In this document: positions 45,136 through 54,113 of the stretch, piece after piece
Layout of the letters: the number at the start of each line of letters is the position of its first letter
How positions within the stretch are numbered: position 1 is the first letter of the stretch
From: Pseudogemmatithrix spongiicola
GTDB lineage: Bacteria > Gemmatimonadota > Gemmatimonadetes > Gemmatimonadales > Gemmatimonadaceae
Assembly (NCBI RefSeq): GCF_030623445.1
Contig: NZ_CP130613.1
Coordinates: forward strand, 806,001 to 870,000
Direction of reading: 5' to 3'
Length of the DNA: 64,000 bases
Position numbers and translations under genes: made by a program
Notes under the pieces: model-generated
What the model was told of the DNA's origin: nothing
Databases searched by the model: none
The model's input: the letters and a program-made list of their open reading frames with translations, nothing else

Positions 45136-46151
45136 GCGCTGCATCCGTCGCCCCGCAGCCTGATCGCGACGCCCTGCTGGCCGCCGCGCAGCGTCTGCGC
45201 GCGGAGGTCGGCAAGCGCATCGTCGGGCAGCATGAGGTGCTCGACGAGATCCTGATGGCGCTGGTTGCCGGCGGCCACGCGCTGCTGGTCGGCGTGCCCG
45301 GGCTCGCGAAGACGCTGATGATCCGCTCGGTGGCCGAGGCCATGTCCCTCGACTTCCGGCGCATCCAGTTCACGCCCGATCTGGTGCCCAGCGACATCAC
45401 CGGAACCGAGCTGTTGGAGGAGGACACGCAGACGGGCCATCGCGCGTTCCGTTTCGTGCAGGGCCCGGTGTTCGCGAACATCGTCCTCGCGGACGAGATC
45501 AACCGCGCACCGCCGCGCACGCAGGCCGCATTGCTCGAAGCCATGCAGGAGCATCGCGTGACGGCGGCTGGCGCGACGATGCCGCTGCCGGAGCCGTTCT
45601 TCGTGCTCGCCACGCAGAATCCCATCGAGCAGGAAGGCACGTACCCGCTGCCCGAGGCGCAGCTCGACCGCTTCCTCTTCGACATTCGCATCGGGTATCC
45701 CGGGGCGGACGAAGAAGTCGCGATCCTGCGGGCCACGACGGGCGTCGACAACGCGCCGCTCGCGCCGATGCTCGATGCCCACCAAGTGCGTGACCTGCAG
45801 CGCATGACGCGTGAGGTCGCCGCCGCGGATGCGGCGCTGCGCTACGCGGCCGCGCTCGCCCGCGCCACGCGGCCGTCCGGCGACGAAGCGACGCCGCTCG
45901 TGAAGCAGTATGTCCGCTGGGGCGCCGGGCCGCGCGCCGGTCAGGCGCTGATTCTCGGGGCGAAGGCAGCGGCACTGCTCGCCGGCCGGCCGAATGTGGC
46001 GCCGGCGGACATCCGTCGCGTCGCGCGCCCGGTGCTGCGGCATCGCGTGCTGCCGAACTTCGCGGCCGAGGCCGAAGGGATCACGGCGGAGCGCATCGTC
46101 GAGGACCTGCTCGAGCGCGTGCCCGAACCCCGCGGCCTCACCGGGATCTGA
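45132..46151 (+). CDS. MoxR-family AAA ATPase, probable CTG start
   Basis: MoxR ATPases act as chaperones that help assemble or activate partners, usually with vWA-domain proteins encoded nearby. The Walker A is GVPGLAKT and the Walker B VLADEINRAPP with arginine/sensor segments ATQNPIEQEGTYPLPEAQLD. The conserved N-terminus AAAQRLRAEVGKRIVGQHEVL is encoded from about 45180 on, but the frame, open from 45054, has no ATG, GTG or TTG before GTG 45237, which would delete 35 residues including IVGQ. The best start is CTG at 45132, overlapping the upstream TGA, which gives 339 residues, the usual size. Confidence 0.85.
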   Translation: MSAASVAPQPDRDALLAAAQRLRAEVGKRIVGQHEVLDEILMALVAGGHALLVGVPGLAKTLMIRSVAEAMSLDFRRIQFTPDLVPSDITGTELLEEDTQTGHRAFRFVQGPVFANIVLADEINRAPPRTQAALLEAMQEHRVTAAGATMPLPEPFFVLATQNPIEQEGTYPLPEAQLDRFLFDIRIGYPGADEEVAILRATTGVDNAPLAPMLDAHQVRDLQRMTREVAAADAALRYAAALARATRPSGDEATPLVKQYVRWGAGPRAGQALILGAKAAALLAGRPNVAPADIRRVARPVLRHRVLPNFAAEAEGITAERIVEDLLERVPEPRGLTGI

Positions 46152-46153
46152 CG

Positions 46154-47017
46154 ATGCCGGTCGGCCCGTACGGCGCGTTGCTCGACGCCGTGCGCGGCGT
46201 GCGTTGGCCCGCGCGGCGGCCGGTCGCGCAGGGCGCGCCTGGGGCGCACCAAGCCCGCTCGCGCGGCGTCGCGCCGGAGTTCGCCGAGTACCGGCCGTAT
46301 CGGCAGGGCGATGATCCGAAGCGACTGGACTGGAAACTGCTCGCCCGCAGCGACAAGGCCTTCGTGCGGCTCGCGCCCGATCACGCGGTGCTCGGCACCA
46401 CGCTGCTGCTCGACGCGAGTGCGTCGATGGCGTTCCCGGAGAGTGAGCCGAACAAGTGGCTGCAGGCGAAGCGCCTCGTCGTGGGGCTCGCGGCGGTGAC
46501 GCACGCCAGTGGCGATCCGGTTGGCGTGTCGATTGCCACGGCGGACGGCCTGCGGCGCTTGGAGCCGCGGACGCGCGCGGGTATCGTGGGCGACATCGCG
46601 CGCAGCGTCGACGTCGTGCAACCCGGTGGTGCGCCGCCGCTCGCCGATGCGGTGACCTCGGCGGCTGCGCGTGTCCTTGTGGTGACCGATTGCCTCGGCG
46701 ACCTCGAGATGCTGCGCCGGGCGCTCGCGCGGCATATCGCACGGGGCGGTGAGGCGTGGCTGGTGCATGTGGTCTCCGCGGCAGAGCTAGAGCCTGCCGC
46801 GGATCCGATGCTCGCCGTGGACCCGGAGGATGCCAGTCGACAGCGGCCGTTGTTCGCGGCGACGCGCGCCGGGTATCAGGCGCAGTTCGCGGAGTTCCGG
46901 GCGGCGACGGCCCGCGCGCTGCGAGCGGATGGCGTGCAGTACGTCGAGGTGCGCGATGACGAGCCGAGCGAGGCGGCGGTGCGGCGCATCGCGCGTCCGC
47001 CGGAGACCGCGCGATGA
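46154..47017 (+). CDS. DUF58 (vWA-like) protein
   Basis: DUF58 proteins carry a von Willebrand-A-like fold and pair with MoxR. The 287 residues show FAEYRPYRQGDDPKRLDWKL, the family signature, then LLLDASASMAFP with the DxSxS metal motif and DCLGDLEMLRRAL. The DxSxS site is intact, so metal-dependent ligand binding is possible. No membrane segment is seen. It lies two bases after the MoxR stop and overlaps the BatA-like gene by four bases. Confidence 0.87.
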   Translation: MPVGPYGALLDAVRGVRWPARRPVAQGAPGAHQARSRGVAPEFAEYRPYRQGDDPKRLDWKLLARSDKAFVRLAPDHAVLGTTLLLDASASMAFPESEPNKWLQAKRLVVGLAAVTHASGDPVGVSIATADGLRRLEPRTRAGIVGDIARSVDVVQPGGAPPLADAVTSAAARVLVVTDCLGDLEMLRRALARHIARGGEAWLVHVVSAAELEPAADPMLAVDPEDASRQRPLFAATRAGYQAQFAEFRAATARALRADGVQYVEVRDDEPSEAAVRRIARPPETAR

Positions 47018-48330
47018 CGTTTGTGCTGCCGTGGGTCTTCGCGCTCGGGGTTGCGACGGCGGCCGGCGTGGTCGCGCTGCACCTGCTGAGCACACAGCGT
47101 CCGCCCGTTCGTCCGCTGCCGACGGCGCGCTTCGTGCCTGAGTCTGACGTGCGCGCGGTGTCGCGCACGTCGCGGCCGACAGACCTGCTCTTACTGGCGC
47201 TGCGCGTGCTCGCGGTGCTGCTGATTGCCGCAGCGTTTGCGCAGCCGATTCCCGATGCGCCGGGGCCGGCGGTGCGCCGGGTGGTGGCTCTCGAGTGGAC
47301 GACCGCGCTCGTCGACGCCGACGCGGCCCGCACGCGCGCAGCGGCGCTGCTGGGCGACGGCGATGCCTTGGTGGTGTTCGACACGGCGGCCCGCGTGCTC
47401 CCGGCAGCCTCGCTGGAGGGTCTCGCGCTCCCGACGGTGCGCGCGGCTGCGCTCTCGCCGATGCTGGTCGCAGTGCGTGATGCGGCGGCGACGATTGCGC
47501 GGGGGGCGGATTCGCTCGCGGTGACCGTGCTGAGCGCGTTCCCCTCCGAGGCATGGGACGCCGCGACTCCGGCGCTACGCGCGACGTGGCCGGGGCGCGT
47601 GGAGCTCGTGCAGCTCGCGGCTGCGGTCGACACGCTCGTGGCGCCGCCGACACAGCTTGCGTCGATCGGAACGGACGATCCCGTCGCGGCCGGCGTCGCG
47701 TCGCTCGACGATGCGTCCGCCGCTCCCGGTGCGCTGAGGCAGCGCGGTGCGCATGCCGTCCGGGTGCAGCGCGGCCCCGTCGGCTCTGAGGATTCGCTCT
47801 GGCTGCAGCGTACGGCCGGCGGCGTGTTGCTGGCGTGGCCAGACGATACGACGCGGCCCGTGCGAGCGGATGGCGTCCTGGGGACGCTCGGTGAAGAGGC
47901 TGCGCTCGTGGCGCCGCTGGCGCGCCTCGACCTCACGATGTCCGCGACGGGATCCGCCGACCGTGCGGCGAACCGCATCATCGCCCGCTGGCGCGACGGC
48001 GAACCCGCTGCAGCCGAACGCGCGCTGGGGCAGGGCTGCCTGCGCGAGGTGGGCATCGGCGTCCCCGCGCGCGGGGACCTCACGCTCCGTGCGCCGTTCC
48101 TGCAGCTGCTGCGCGTGTTGGTGGAACCCTGCGGTGGCCAGCGGTCGCCGTCGCCGGAGGACTCCGTGCTAGCAGCCTTTGCCGGCTCGGGCACGCTTGC
48201 TGCTGCCACCGCATTCGCGGGCTCGCAGGCGACGTCGGCACTCACGCCGTGGTTGTTGCTGCTGGCATTGGTCCTTCTCCTGTTCGAGCAGTGGTGGCGC
48301 CGCCGGGATCAGGCCGATGACGCTCGCTAA
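47014..48330 (+). CDS. BatA-like membrane protein
   Basis: The 438-residue protein begins with the BatA (aerotolerance) N-terminal domain: helix FVLPWVFALGVATAAGVVAL, the loop RPPVRPLPTARFVPE and a second helix LLLLALRVLAVLLIAAAFA. The rest is a vWA-like region without a clear DxSxS, so metal binding is doubtful. A third helix (LTPWLLLLALVLLLFEQWW) near the end anchors it with the middle outside the cytoplasm. It overlaps the next gene by 14 bases. Confidence 0.82.
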   Translation: MTFVLPWVFALGVATAAGVVALHLLSTQRPPVRPLPTARFVPESDVRAVSRTSRPTDLLLLALRVLAVLLIAAAFAQPIPDAPGPAVRRVVALEWTTALVDADAARTRAAALLGDGDALVVFDTAARVLPAASLEGLALPTVRAAALSPMLVAVRDAAATIARGADSLAVTVLSAFPSEAWDAATPALRATWPGRVELVQLAAAVDTLVAPPTQLASIGTDDPVAAGVASLDDASAAPGALRQRGAHAVRVQRGPVGSEDSLWLQRTAGGVLLAWPDDTTRPVRADGVLGTLGEEAALVAPLARLDLTMSATGSADRAANRIIARWRDGEPAAAERALGQGCLREVGIGVPARGDLTLRAPFLQLLRVLVEPCGGQRSPSPEDSVLAAFAGSGTLAAATAFAGSQATSALTPWLLLLALVLLLFEQWWRRRDQADDAR

Positions 48331-50380
48331 GCGCCTTGCGGCCGCCCGCACGCGCATCCTCGGCGCGCTGCTGCTCCGTGCCCTGCTGCTCGGCGCGGTG
48401 GCCGGGCTCGCCAGCTTCGCGCTCCTGTTGCTCCTCGATGTGGCGATTGGGCTGCCGCACGGCTTGCGAACCGTGACCACGTCGCTGCCGTGGGCGCTGG
48501 CAGCGCTGGTGCTTGGCGTCGGCGCGATCCGCGCCGTGCGCAACGTCCATCGCACCGACGATGAAGCGCTCGCCCTCTGGTTCGAGGCGCGCATTCCCGA
48601 GCTGCAGTACGCACTGGTGACGCGCCTCGGTGCCCCGCTGCCGTCGCTCGATGCGCGGATTGCCGACGCGCCGCTGGAGACCGTCCTCGGCGGCGCCGCC
48701 CGGGCGGCGCTGCGTCCGCCGGCGATCGCGGCGGTGGTTGGCGTTGCATTGCTCTGGTTCATGCCCAGCGGCGCGGTGGCGCGCATCGCGAGCCCACGCC
48801 CCGGCGACGCGCTCGCGCGCCCGGGTGCGGCGGCGCGCGCCGTCAGCAATCCGCTGGCGACGATCGTGGCCGACGTGTCGCCGCCGCCGTACAGTGGCCT
48901 CGCGTCGACGAGCGTCGACGATCCCGCCGCGCTCACGGCGCTGGTCGGGAGCCGCATCCGCGTTCGCGGGTTCGGAGGCGACGTGCGCGCCAGCCTTGGC
49001 GAAGCTCCCGCGCTTGCGGCGGCGCCCGATGGCAGCGGCTGGGCGGTCCTAGTGACCATGCCGGAGCGTCCCACCGCCATGCGACTCCGTGCGGGCGCCG
49101 AGGAGCGCGTGCTCTTGCTCGACCCGCTGGCGGACTCGGTGCCGGTGCTGCGGCTGGACACTCCGCAGCGCGACAGCGTGATGCGGCGCGCCACGGGCGG
49201 CTTGCCGATCGCCGCCACGCTGCACGACGATCTTGGACTCGCCGCGGCGAGCTTCGAGGTCATCATCAGCAGCGGGGACGGCGAGCTGTACGAGTTCCGC
49301 TCCCTCACGTTGTCGGCACGCCGCTTCGCGGATGCCACGCGCGACGACCGTATCGCGGGCGCGTTGAATCTCGACTCGCTCGCCCTCAAGCCCGGCGACA
49401 TCCTGCACCTGCGCGCCGTCGCGACCGACCGCAACGACGTCACGGGCCCGGGCCGAGGCGTGTCGGAGACACGCACGATCCGTCTCGCCCGCGCCGATGA
49501 GTACGACAGCGTCGCCGTGGATCCCGCGCCGCCGTCCGAGCCCGAGAAGGACGCCCTCTCGCAGCGGATGATCCTGCAACAGACCCGCGAGTTGGTCGCG
49601 CGCGTGCCGCGGCTCTCGCGCAGCGCCGTCGTGCGCGAGTCCCGCATCATCGCTGTGGACCAGACCAAGCTGCGGCAGCGGGTCGGTCGCGTCGTGTTCG
49701 AGCGCCTTGGCGAGAACGAAGGCGAACACGCGCACTTTCCCGGCGACGGCCATGCACACGGTGAGGAGCGTCCGCTCGATCCAAACGATATCCTGGCCGC
49801 GGCGGAGCGCGCCGCGAACGCGGACCCGACGCGCAGTCTCGACAATCACGGGGAAGAGACGCCGATCGTGGCGCTGAATCGCCCGTTGCTCGAGGCCTAC
49901 AACCACATGTGGCGTGCGGCGTCCGAGCTCGAGCTCGGCGAACCGGCGGCCGCGATTCCGTGGATGGAACGCGCCATCGCCGCGCTCCAGGCGGCACGCG
50001 CGGCCGAACGCATCTACCTGCGCGGCCGTCCCTCGCCCGTGGTGGTGGATCTCGCGCGCGTGCGCCTTGCCGGGAAGGACGAGGGCGCCCCGACCGGCCG
50101 CAGTGCGCGCCCGGTTGCCGATCCGACGCGCGCCGAGCGGCTGGCGCGCTTTGACCGCGTGCTCGGACTCGTCACCGCCGCGCCAGCTGCCACCGCGGAC
50201 TCGCTCCTGATGCTGCGCGTCAGCCTGCCGGAGTCCGCGCGCCGTGAGGCCGCGGCCTTGGATGCCGCGGCGAACGCGTTGCGGCGCGGTGGTGACGTGA
50301 CGGCGGCGTTGAGTGCTGCCCGTCGTGCCTTGGTCGCGACGCCTCCGCGTCGCGGGGCGCTCGGCGCGTGGGGGCAGTGA
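48317..50380 (+). CDS. DUF4175-like membrane protein
   Basis: The 687-residue protein has two N-terminal membrane helices (LLLRALLLGAVAGLASFALL and about 47-68), a third at about 135-150, then a large extracytoplasmic part. The segment LHDDLGLAAASFEVIISSG and PPPYSGLASTSVDDPAALTA resemble DUF4175 proteins. The C-terminal part is helical, with QQTRELVARVPRL and AERAANADPT, and ends in an Arg/Ala-rich tail. The ATG at 48317 is preferred over one 46 codons upstream, which lies within the BatA-like gene. It belongs to the MoxR cluster; role unknown. Confidence 0.75.
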   Translation: MTLAKRLAAARTRILGALLLRALLLGAVAGLASFALLLLLDVAIGLPHGLRTVTTSLPWALAALVLGVGAIRAVRNVHRTDDEALALWFEARIPELQYALVTRLGAPLPSLDARIADAPLETVLGGAARAALRPPAIAAVVGVALLWFMPSGAVARIASPRPGDALARPGAAARAVSNPLATIVADVSPPPYSGLASTSVDDPAALTALVGSRIRVRGFGGDVRASLGEAPALAAAPDGSGWAVLVTMPERPTAMRLRAGAEERVLLLDPLADSVPVLRLDTPQRDSVMRRATGGLPIAATLHDDLGLAAASFEVIISSGDGELYEFRSLTLSARRFADATRDDRIAGALNLDSLALKPGDILHLRAVATDRNDVTGPGRGVSETRTIRLARADEYDSVAVDPAPPSEPEKDALSQRMILQQTRELVARVPRLSRSAVVRESRIIAVDQTKLRQRVGRVVFERLGENEGEHAHFPGDGHAHGEERPLDPNDILAAAERAANADPTRSLDNHGEETPIVALNRPLLEAYNHMWRAASELELGEPAAAIPWMERAIAALQAARAAERIYLRGRPSPVVVDLARVRLAGKDEGAPTGRSARPVADPTRAERLARFDRVLGLVTAAPAATADSLLMLRVSLPESARREAAALDAAANALRRGGDVTAALSAARRALVATPPRRGALGAWGQ

Positions 50381-50991
50381 TGGCCGAGTTCAACTGGGCC
50401 ACCGCGCAATACGACTCCGGCGACTGGGACTCGGCGCCGATGGTCGCGCCGAATCTCATCGACTCGATCGCGCGCTACACGACGATCGATGTCGCGCCGA
50501 CTGGCGTGGTCGTCCCGCTCGGCTCGCGCGACCTGTTCAAGTATCCGCTGGTGTTCCTCACCGGCCACCTGCCCGTGCGCTTCAGCGACGTCGAGCGCGA
50601 CACGCTGCGCGAGTATTGCCGACGTGGTGGATTGCTCTTCGTGGACGACCATAACCACGACATCGACGGCGAGTTCCACCGCACCGCTTGGGAGGAGATC
50701 GCGCGCGCCGTCGGCCCGCTGCGCGACCTGCCGAACGACCACGAGCTGTATCGTGCGTTCTTCGAGTTCCGCGACGGGCCGCCGACGACCAGCCACGAGC
50801 TCAACGGCTGGGGCGACAACCTCGTGCACAAGCACCTGCAGGCCGTGCTGCTCGACGGGCGCATCGCCGTGCTCTACAGCAGCAAGGACTACGCGTCGGA
50901 GTGGAACTACCATCCCGACAACAAGCGCTTCATGTCGCAGGACAACACGCGCTTCGGCGTGAACGTGGTGGTGTATGCGCTCACCCGCTGA
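50380..50991 (+). CDS. DUF4159 protein
   Basis: The 203 residues begin MAEFNWATAQYDSGDWDS and contain YPLVFLTGHLPVRFSDVE, LREYCRRGGLLFVDDHNHD and the ending FGVNVVVYALTR, the DUF4159 pattern. The fold is thought to resemble glutamine-amidotransferase-like/vWA helpers, with no shown activity. The ATG at 50380 overlaps the upstream stop (TGATG) and has a gggggc site; a GTG at 50368 is also possible. It fits the MoxR-DUF58 neighbourhood, where DUF4159 is common. Confidence 0.82.
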   Translation: MAEFNWATAQYDSGDWDSAPMVAPNLIDSIARYTTIDVAPTGVVVPLGSRDLFKYPLVFLTGHLPVRFSDVERDTLREYCRRGGLLFVDDHNHDIDGEFHRTAWEEIARAVGPLRDLPNDHELYRAFFEFRDGPPTTSHELNGWGDNLVHKHLQAVLLDGRIAVLYSSKDYASEWNYHPDNKRFMSQDNTRFGVNVVVYALTR

Positions 50992-52093
50992 GTCGCTGCG
51001 GCGCGCGTGGCGCATCGAGGGGTTGCTGCGGGGCGCGGCGCTGGCGGCGCTGGCCGTGGCGGTGGCCGCATCGTTCTGGCAGTTGCGCCGCGGCAGCGAT
51101 GTGCCGACGACGCGGCACGCGGAACTCGGGGGCGCACCCGATGCGGTGCTGCGCGACTCACTGGCCGCGCTCGCGCGCGCCGGCCGCGCCATCACGTGGT
51201 CCGGGCCGCTGCGGGCGGTGATGGCCGTGGCCGAGCCGCTGCGCGAGCCGCTCCCTGCCTGGCGCATCGCGGCAGTCGGCGATAGTGCCTTGGAGCTGCG
51301 CGATTCGCTCGACGTCTTGGACTCGCTCAACGTGGCGGGCGTGGTCGTCACTGAGCCGACCCGCGGCGCGCCGCAGCTGCGCGAGGCCGCGTCCGTGGCG
51401 CTCGCCGGCATGCCGACCCCTGCCGCGCCACAGTCCGTACTCGTGCTGGGTCTCGTGGGCTGGGAAACGCGCTTTGCGATGGCGGCGCTGGAAGAACTCG
51501 GGTGGTCCGTCGACGCGCGTCTCGAGCTAGGCCGCGGCCGCAGCGTCACCCAGGGTGCAACGACACCGAACCGAGCGCGGCATGGCGTCGTCGTGGTCTT
51601 CGACAGCGCGACCGCGCGCCGTGATGCGGCCGCACTCGAGCGCTTCGTGCGCGCGGGAGGCGGAGTGATCCTGGCCGGCTCGGCAGCCGCGAGCCGCGCG
51701 CTGCCGGCGCGCGCCGATTCCGTGATTCTTTCCCGTGGAGACAGCAGCGTCGTCGCGCGTGCGCGCCGCGTGGGGCGTGGCCGTGTGCTCGCGCTGCCGG
51801 AAGCGGAGACCTGGCGCTGGCGCATGCAAGGCGAAGGCGCGGCGGTCGAGGAGCACCGCCGTTTCTGGTCTAGCTTCGTCGGCATGGCCGCTCCCGCCGC
51901 GCTCGGCGCGCCGCAAGCGGACGCGAGGGCCTCCGCGCCGCGCGCCGCCCTGACGCAGGCGCTGGGCCCTGAGCGTCCCGACGCGCGCCGCTCCGTGCCC
52001 ACGCCCGCTACCCTTCCGTGGTGGTTGGGCCCTCTCATCTTGTTGGCCCTGTTCGCCGAGTGGGCGTCCAGGCGCCGCCGTGGAGTTCCATGA
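50975..52093 (+). CDS. Membrane protein of the MoxR cluster
   Basis: The 372-residue protein has an N-terminal helix (GLLRGAALAALAVAVAASF) and a C-terminal one (LPWWLGPLILLALFAEW), so its middle (about 40-340) should be outside the cytoplasm. That middle has a glutamine-amidotransferase-like pattern (VLVLGLVGWETRFAMAALEE, FVRAGGGVILAGSAAASRAL) but no catalytic Cys is visible. It overlaps the DUF4159 gene by 17 bases and the deacetylase gene by four. No precise family is claimed. Confidence 0.7.
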   Translation: MRSPAESLRRAWRIEGLLRGAALAALAVAVAASFWQLRRGSDVPTTRHAELGGAPDAVLRDSLAALARAGRAITWSGPLRAVMAVAEPLREPLPAWRIAAVGDSALELRDSLDVLDSLNVAGVVVTEPTRGAPQLREAASVALAGMPTPAAPQSVLVLGLVGWETRFAMAALEELGWSVDARLELGRGRSVTQGATTPNRARHGVVVVFDSATARRDAAALERFVRAGGGVILAGSAAASRALPARADSVILSRGDSSVVARARRVGRGRVLALPEAETWRWRMQGEGAAVEEHRRFWSSFVGMAAPAALGAPQADARASAPRAALTQALGPERPDARRSVPTPATLPWWLGPLILLALFAEWASRRRRGVP

Positions 52094-53013
52094 GTCTCGC
52101 GTTCATCTCGCACGCCGATTGCGGCCGCCACGACAACGGATGGAAGCATCCCGAGCACGTCGGTCGCGTCCGCGCGATTACCAGTGCCCTCAAGTACCAT
52201 CCCGAGCTGTTCATGGCGCTGGAGCTGCTCGAAGGGCGGCACGCCACCGTCGAGGAGCTCGCGCTGTGCCATGACCGCGGGTACATCGACGCCGTGCGCG
52301 CACTGAGCGAGGCGGGCGGCGGCCGCTTCGACGCTGACACCGCGGTGAGCGAGGGCAGTTGGGACGCCGCGCGCGCCGGCGTGGGCTGCGTGCTCGAGGC
52401 CGTGGAGCGTGCGATGGACGGTCGCAACCGGCGCAGTTTCTGCGCGGTGCGCCCGCCGGGGCATCACGCGCTGCGCGCGCAGGGCATGGGGTTTTGCCTC
52501 TTCGGCAACGTCGCCATCGCGGCGAAGCATGCGTTGGTGCGCGGCGCCGGGCGCGTGCTCATCGTGGATTGGGACGTACACCATGGGAACGGCAACCAGG
52601 CGCTCGTCGAAGACGACCCACGGATCCACTTCGTGTCCATGCACCAGTGGCCGTGGTATCCGGGGTCGGGCGCCGCGGAGGACCGCGGCCCGCGCAACAC
52701 GGTGTGGAACGTCCCGATGGGGCCGGGGCTCGCGCCGAAGCGCTATCTCGACGCGCTGTTCGGCGCGGTCGATGCCGCCACCGCGCATTGGACGCCTGAC
52801 CTCGTGCTGGTCTCGAGCGGCTTCGACTCCATGGCGCGCGATCCGCTTGGCGGGTTCACGCTGGAGCTCGAGGACGTCGCCACGCTCACGCGCGGGCTGG
52901 TCGAACGGGCCGAGCGCTGGTGTGGCGGGCGGTTGGTGAGTGCGCTGGAGGGCGGGTACGAGCCGGCACGCGTCGGGGCGGGCGTGATTGCCCACCTGCA
53001 GGCGCTGCAGTGA
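52090..53013 (+). CDS. Histone-deacetylase-family amidohydrolase
   Basis: Bacterial members deacetylate polyamines, acetoin-like or protein substrates. The 307 residues show the active-site motifs RPPGHHA, VDWDVHHGNGNQ (the zinc Asp-His pair) and SSGFDSMARDP with the third ligand, plus EGGYEP at the end. The ATG at 52090 overlaps the upstream stop (ATGA). The N-terminal part (HPEHVGRVRAI) is typical. A link to the MoxR cluster by position is clear, but a functional link is not. Confidence 0.9.
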   Translation: MSLAFISHADCGRHDNGWKHPEHVGRVRAITSALKYHPELFMALELLEGRHATVEELALCHDRGYIDAVRALSEAGGGRFDADTAVSEGSWDAARAGVGCVLEAVERAMDGRNRRSFCAVRPPGHHALRAQGMGFCLFGNVAIAAKHALVRGAGRVLIVDWDVHHGNGNQALVEDDPRIHFVSMHQWPWYPGSGAAEDRGPRNTVWNVPMGPGLAPKRYLDALFGAVDAATAHWTPDLVLVSSGFDSMARDPLGGFTLELEDVATLTRGLVERAERWCGGRLVSALEGGYEPARVGAGVIAHLQALQ

Positions 53014-53042
53014 GGCCGTCTGGCGGCGGAGCCGGGACGCCG

Positions 53043-53048
53043 TAGCTT
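53043..53048 (+). promoter_or_regulatory. Candidate -10 element of corA, leaderless
   Basis: TAGCTT (53043-53048) ends six bases before the ATG at 53055. A CTGGCG hexamer stands 17 bases upstream. No ribosome site is present between element and ATG. Confidence 0.5.
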
Positions 53049-53054
53049 CCCCAC

Positions 53055-54104
53055 ATGCCGAAGAAGCGCCGCGCCTCGCTCCGCCTGCACCGGCACGAAC
53101 GCCACCATGCGCCGCCGACGCAATCCACGCCGCGCAGCTGGTTCCGCGACGCGCAGGGACGCGTGCACCGCGACCTCGAGCACGCCGCGCTCAGCCGCGC
53201 CGTCGCGTCGGGCGAGGGCCTGCTGTGGGTGGACGTCCAGGCGGCGAGCGCCGAGCAGCGCGCGCTCCTCGGCACGGTCTTCAAGTTCCACCCGCTGAGC
53301 ATCGAGGACACCACCTCTGCCGAGGGTCGCGTCAAGGTCGAGGAGTTCCCCGAGTACATGCTCGTCGTGGTGCGCGGCGTGCGCTTCGTCGCCGAGACGG
53401 AGGACCTCTACGACATCGAGACGTTCAATCTCTGGACCTTCGTCGGGCGCAACTTCGTGGTCACGGTCCACGGCCCGCACGCGCCCGGCGTGGATGCCGC
53501 CGTGGACCGGCTCGGGCGCGATCCGACCTTGCTCGAACGCGGTCCCGGGCGCCTCATGCACCACATCCTCGACGCCACGGTCGATGCCTACTTCCCGATC
53601 GTCGACCAGCTCGATGATTTCGTGGACGGGCTCGAGGAACGCGTGTTCGTGCACTTCGACCAGGAGGCGCTGCGGGACATCTTCTCGGTGAAGCGACTGG
53701 TCCTCACGCTACGCCGCCACCTCTCGCCCATGCGCGAGGTGTTCAACGTGCTGCAGAGTCGTCCGTCGCCGCACGTATCGCCGGACACGCAGGTCTACTT
53801 CCGTGACGTGTACGACCACGTCATCCGGCTCAACGAGAACCTCGACACCTACCGCGACCTGCTCTCGAGCACGCTCGACTCGTACCTGACGCAGATCTCC
53901 AATCGCATGGGGTTGGTGACCAAGGGCCTGACGGTGGTCGCGACGCTCAGCGTGCCGTTCGTCGTGGTGAGCGGCATGTGGGGCATGAACTTCGCGCAGA
54001 TCCCGCTCTCCGACTGGCCGCACGGGTTCTGGGTGATGCTGGCGGTGCAGCTGGGGTTGGGCGGCGGCCTCGTATGGCTGCTGCGCCGCAACGGTTGGCT
54101 CTAG
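53055..54104 (+). CDS. corA: CorA-family magnesium/cobalt transporter
   Basis: CorA is a pentameric Mg channel. The 349 residues have the cytoplasmic domain (FHPLSIEDTTSAEGRVKVEE), the long stalk helix (ENLDTYRDLLSSTLDSYLTQ), and two membrane helices with the filter GMWGMNF, a version of the family GMN motif. The N-terminus is Arg-rich. It starts with a message predicted to be leaderless. It ends nine bases before the kinase gene, which nevertheless has its own TAGATT element. Confidence 0.9.
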   Translation: MPKKRRASLRLHRHERHHAPPTQSTPRSWFRDAQGRVHRDLEHAALSRAVASGEGLLWVDVQAASAEQRALLGTVFKFHPLSIEDTTSAEGRVKVEEFPEYMLVVVRGVRFVAETEDLYDIETFNLWTFVGRNFVVTVHGPHAPGVDAAVDRLGRDPTLLERGPGRLMHHILDATVDAYFPIVDQLDDFVDGLEERVFVHFDQEALRDIFSVKRLVLTLRRHLSPMREVFNVLQSRPSPHVSPDTQVYFRDVYDHVIRLNENLDTYRDLLSSTLDSYLTQISNRMGLVTKGLTVVATLSVPFVVVSGMWGMNFAQIPLSDWPHGFWVMLAVQLGLGGGLVWLLRRNGWL

Positions 54105-54107
54105 ATT
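54102..54107 (+). promoter_or_regulatory. Candidate -10 element of the kinase gene, leaderless
   Basis: TAGATT (54102-54107) overlaps the corA stop region and ends six bases before the GTG at 54114. There is no clear -35 and no ribosome site, so the message would start at GTG. Confidence 0.5.
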
Positions 54108-54113
54108 TGACTC

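Noticed and set aside
45237-46151. GTG at 45237 as the MoxR start
   Set aside because: It removes the conserved IVGQ N-terminus; the open frame upstream encodes it.
45108-48245. 1045-residue minus-strand frame opposite the MoxR cluster
   Set aside because: Mostly Arg/Ala/Ser with no motif; the plus strand encodes MoxR, DUF58 and BatA-like proteins with known motifs.
50014-52995. 993-residue minus-strand frame opposite DUF4159 and the deacetylase
   Set aside because: Contradicted by HDAC and DUF4159 motifs on the plus strand and by its low-complexity composition.
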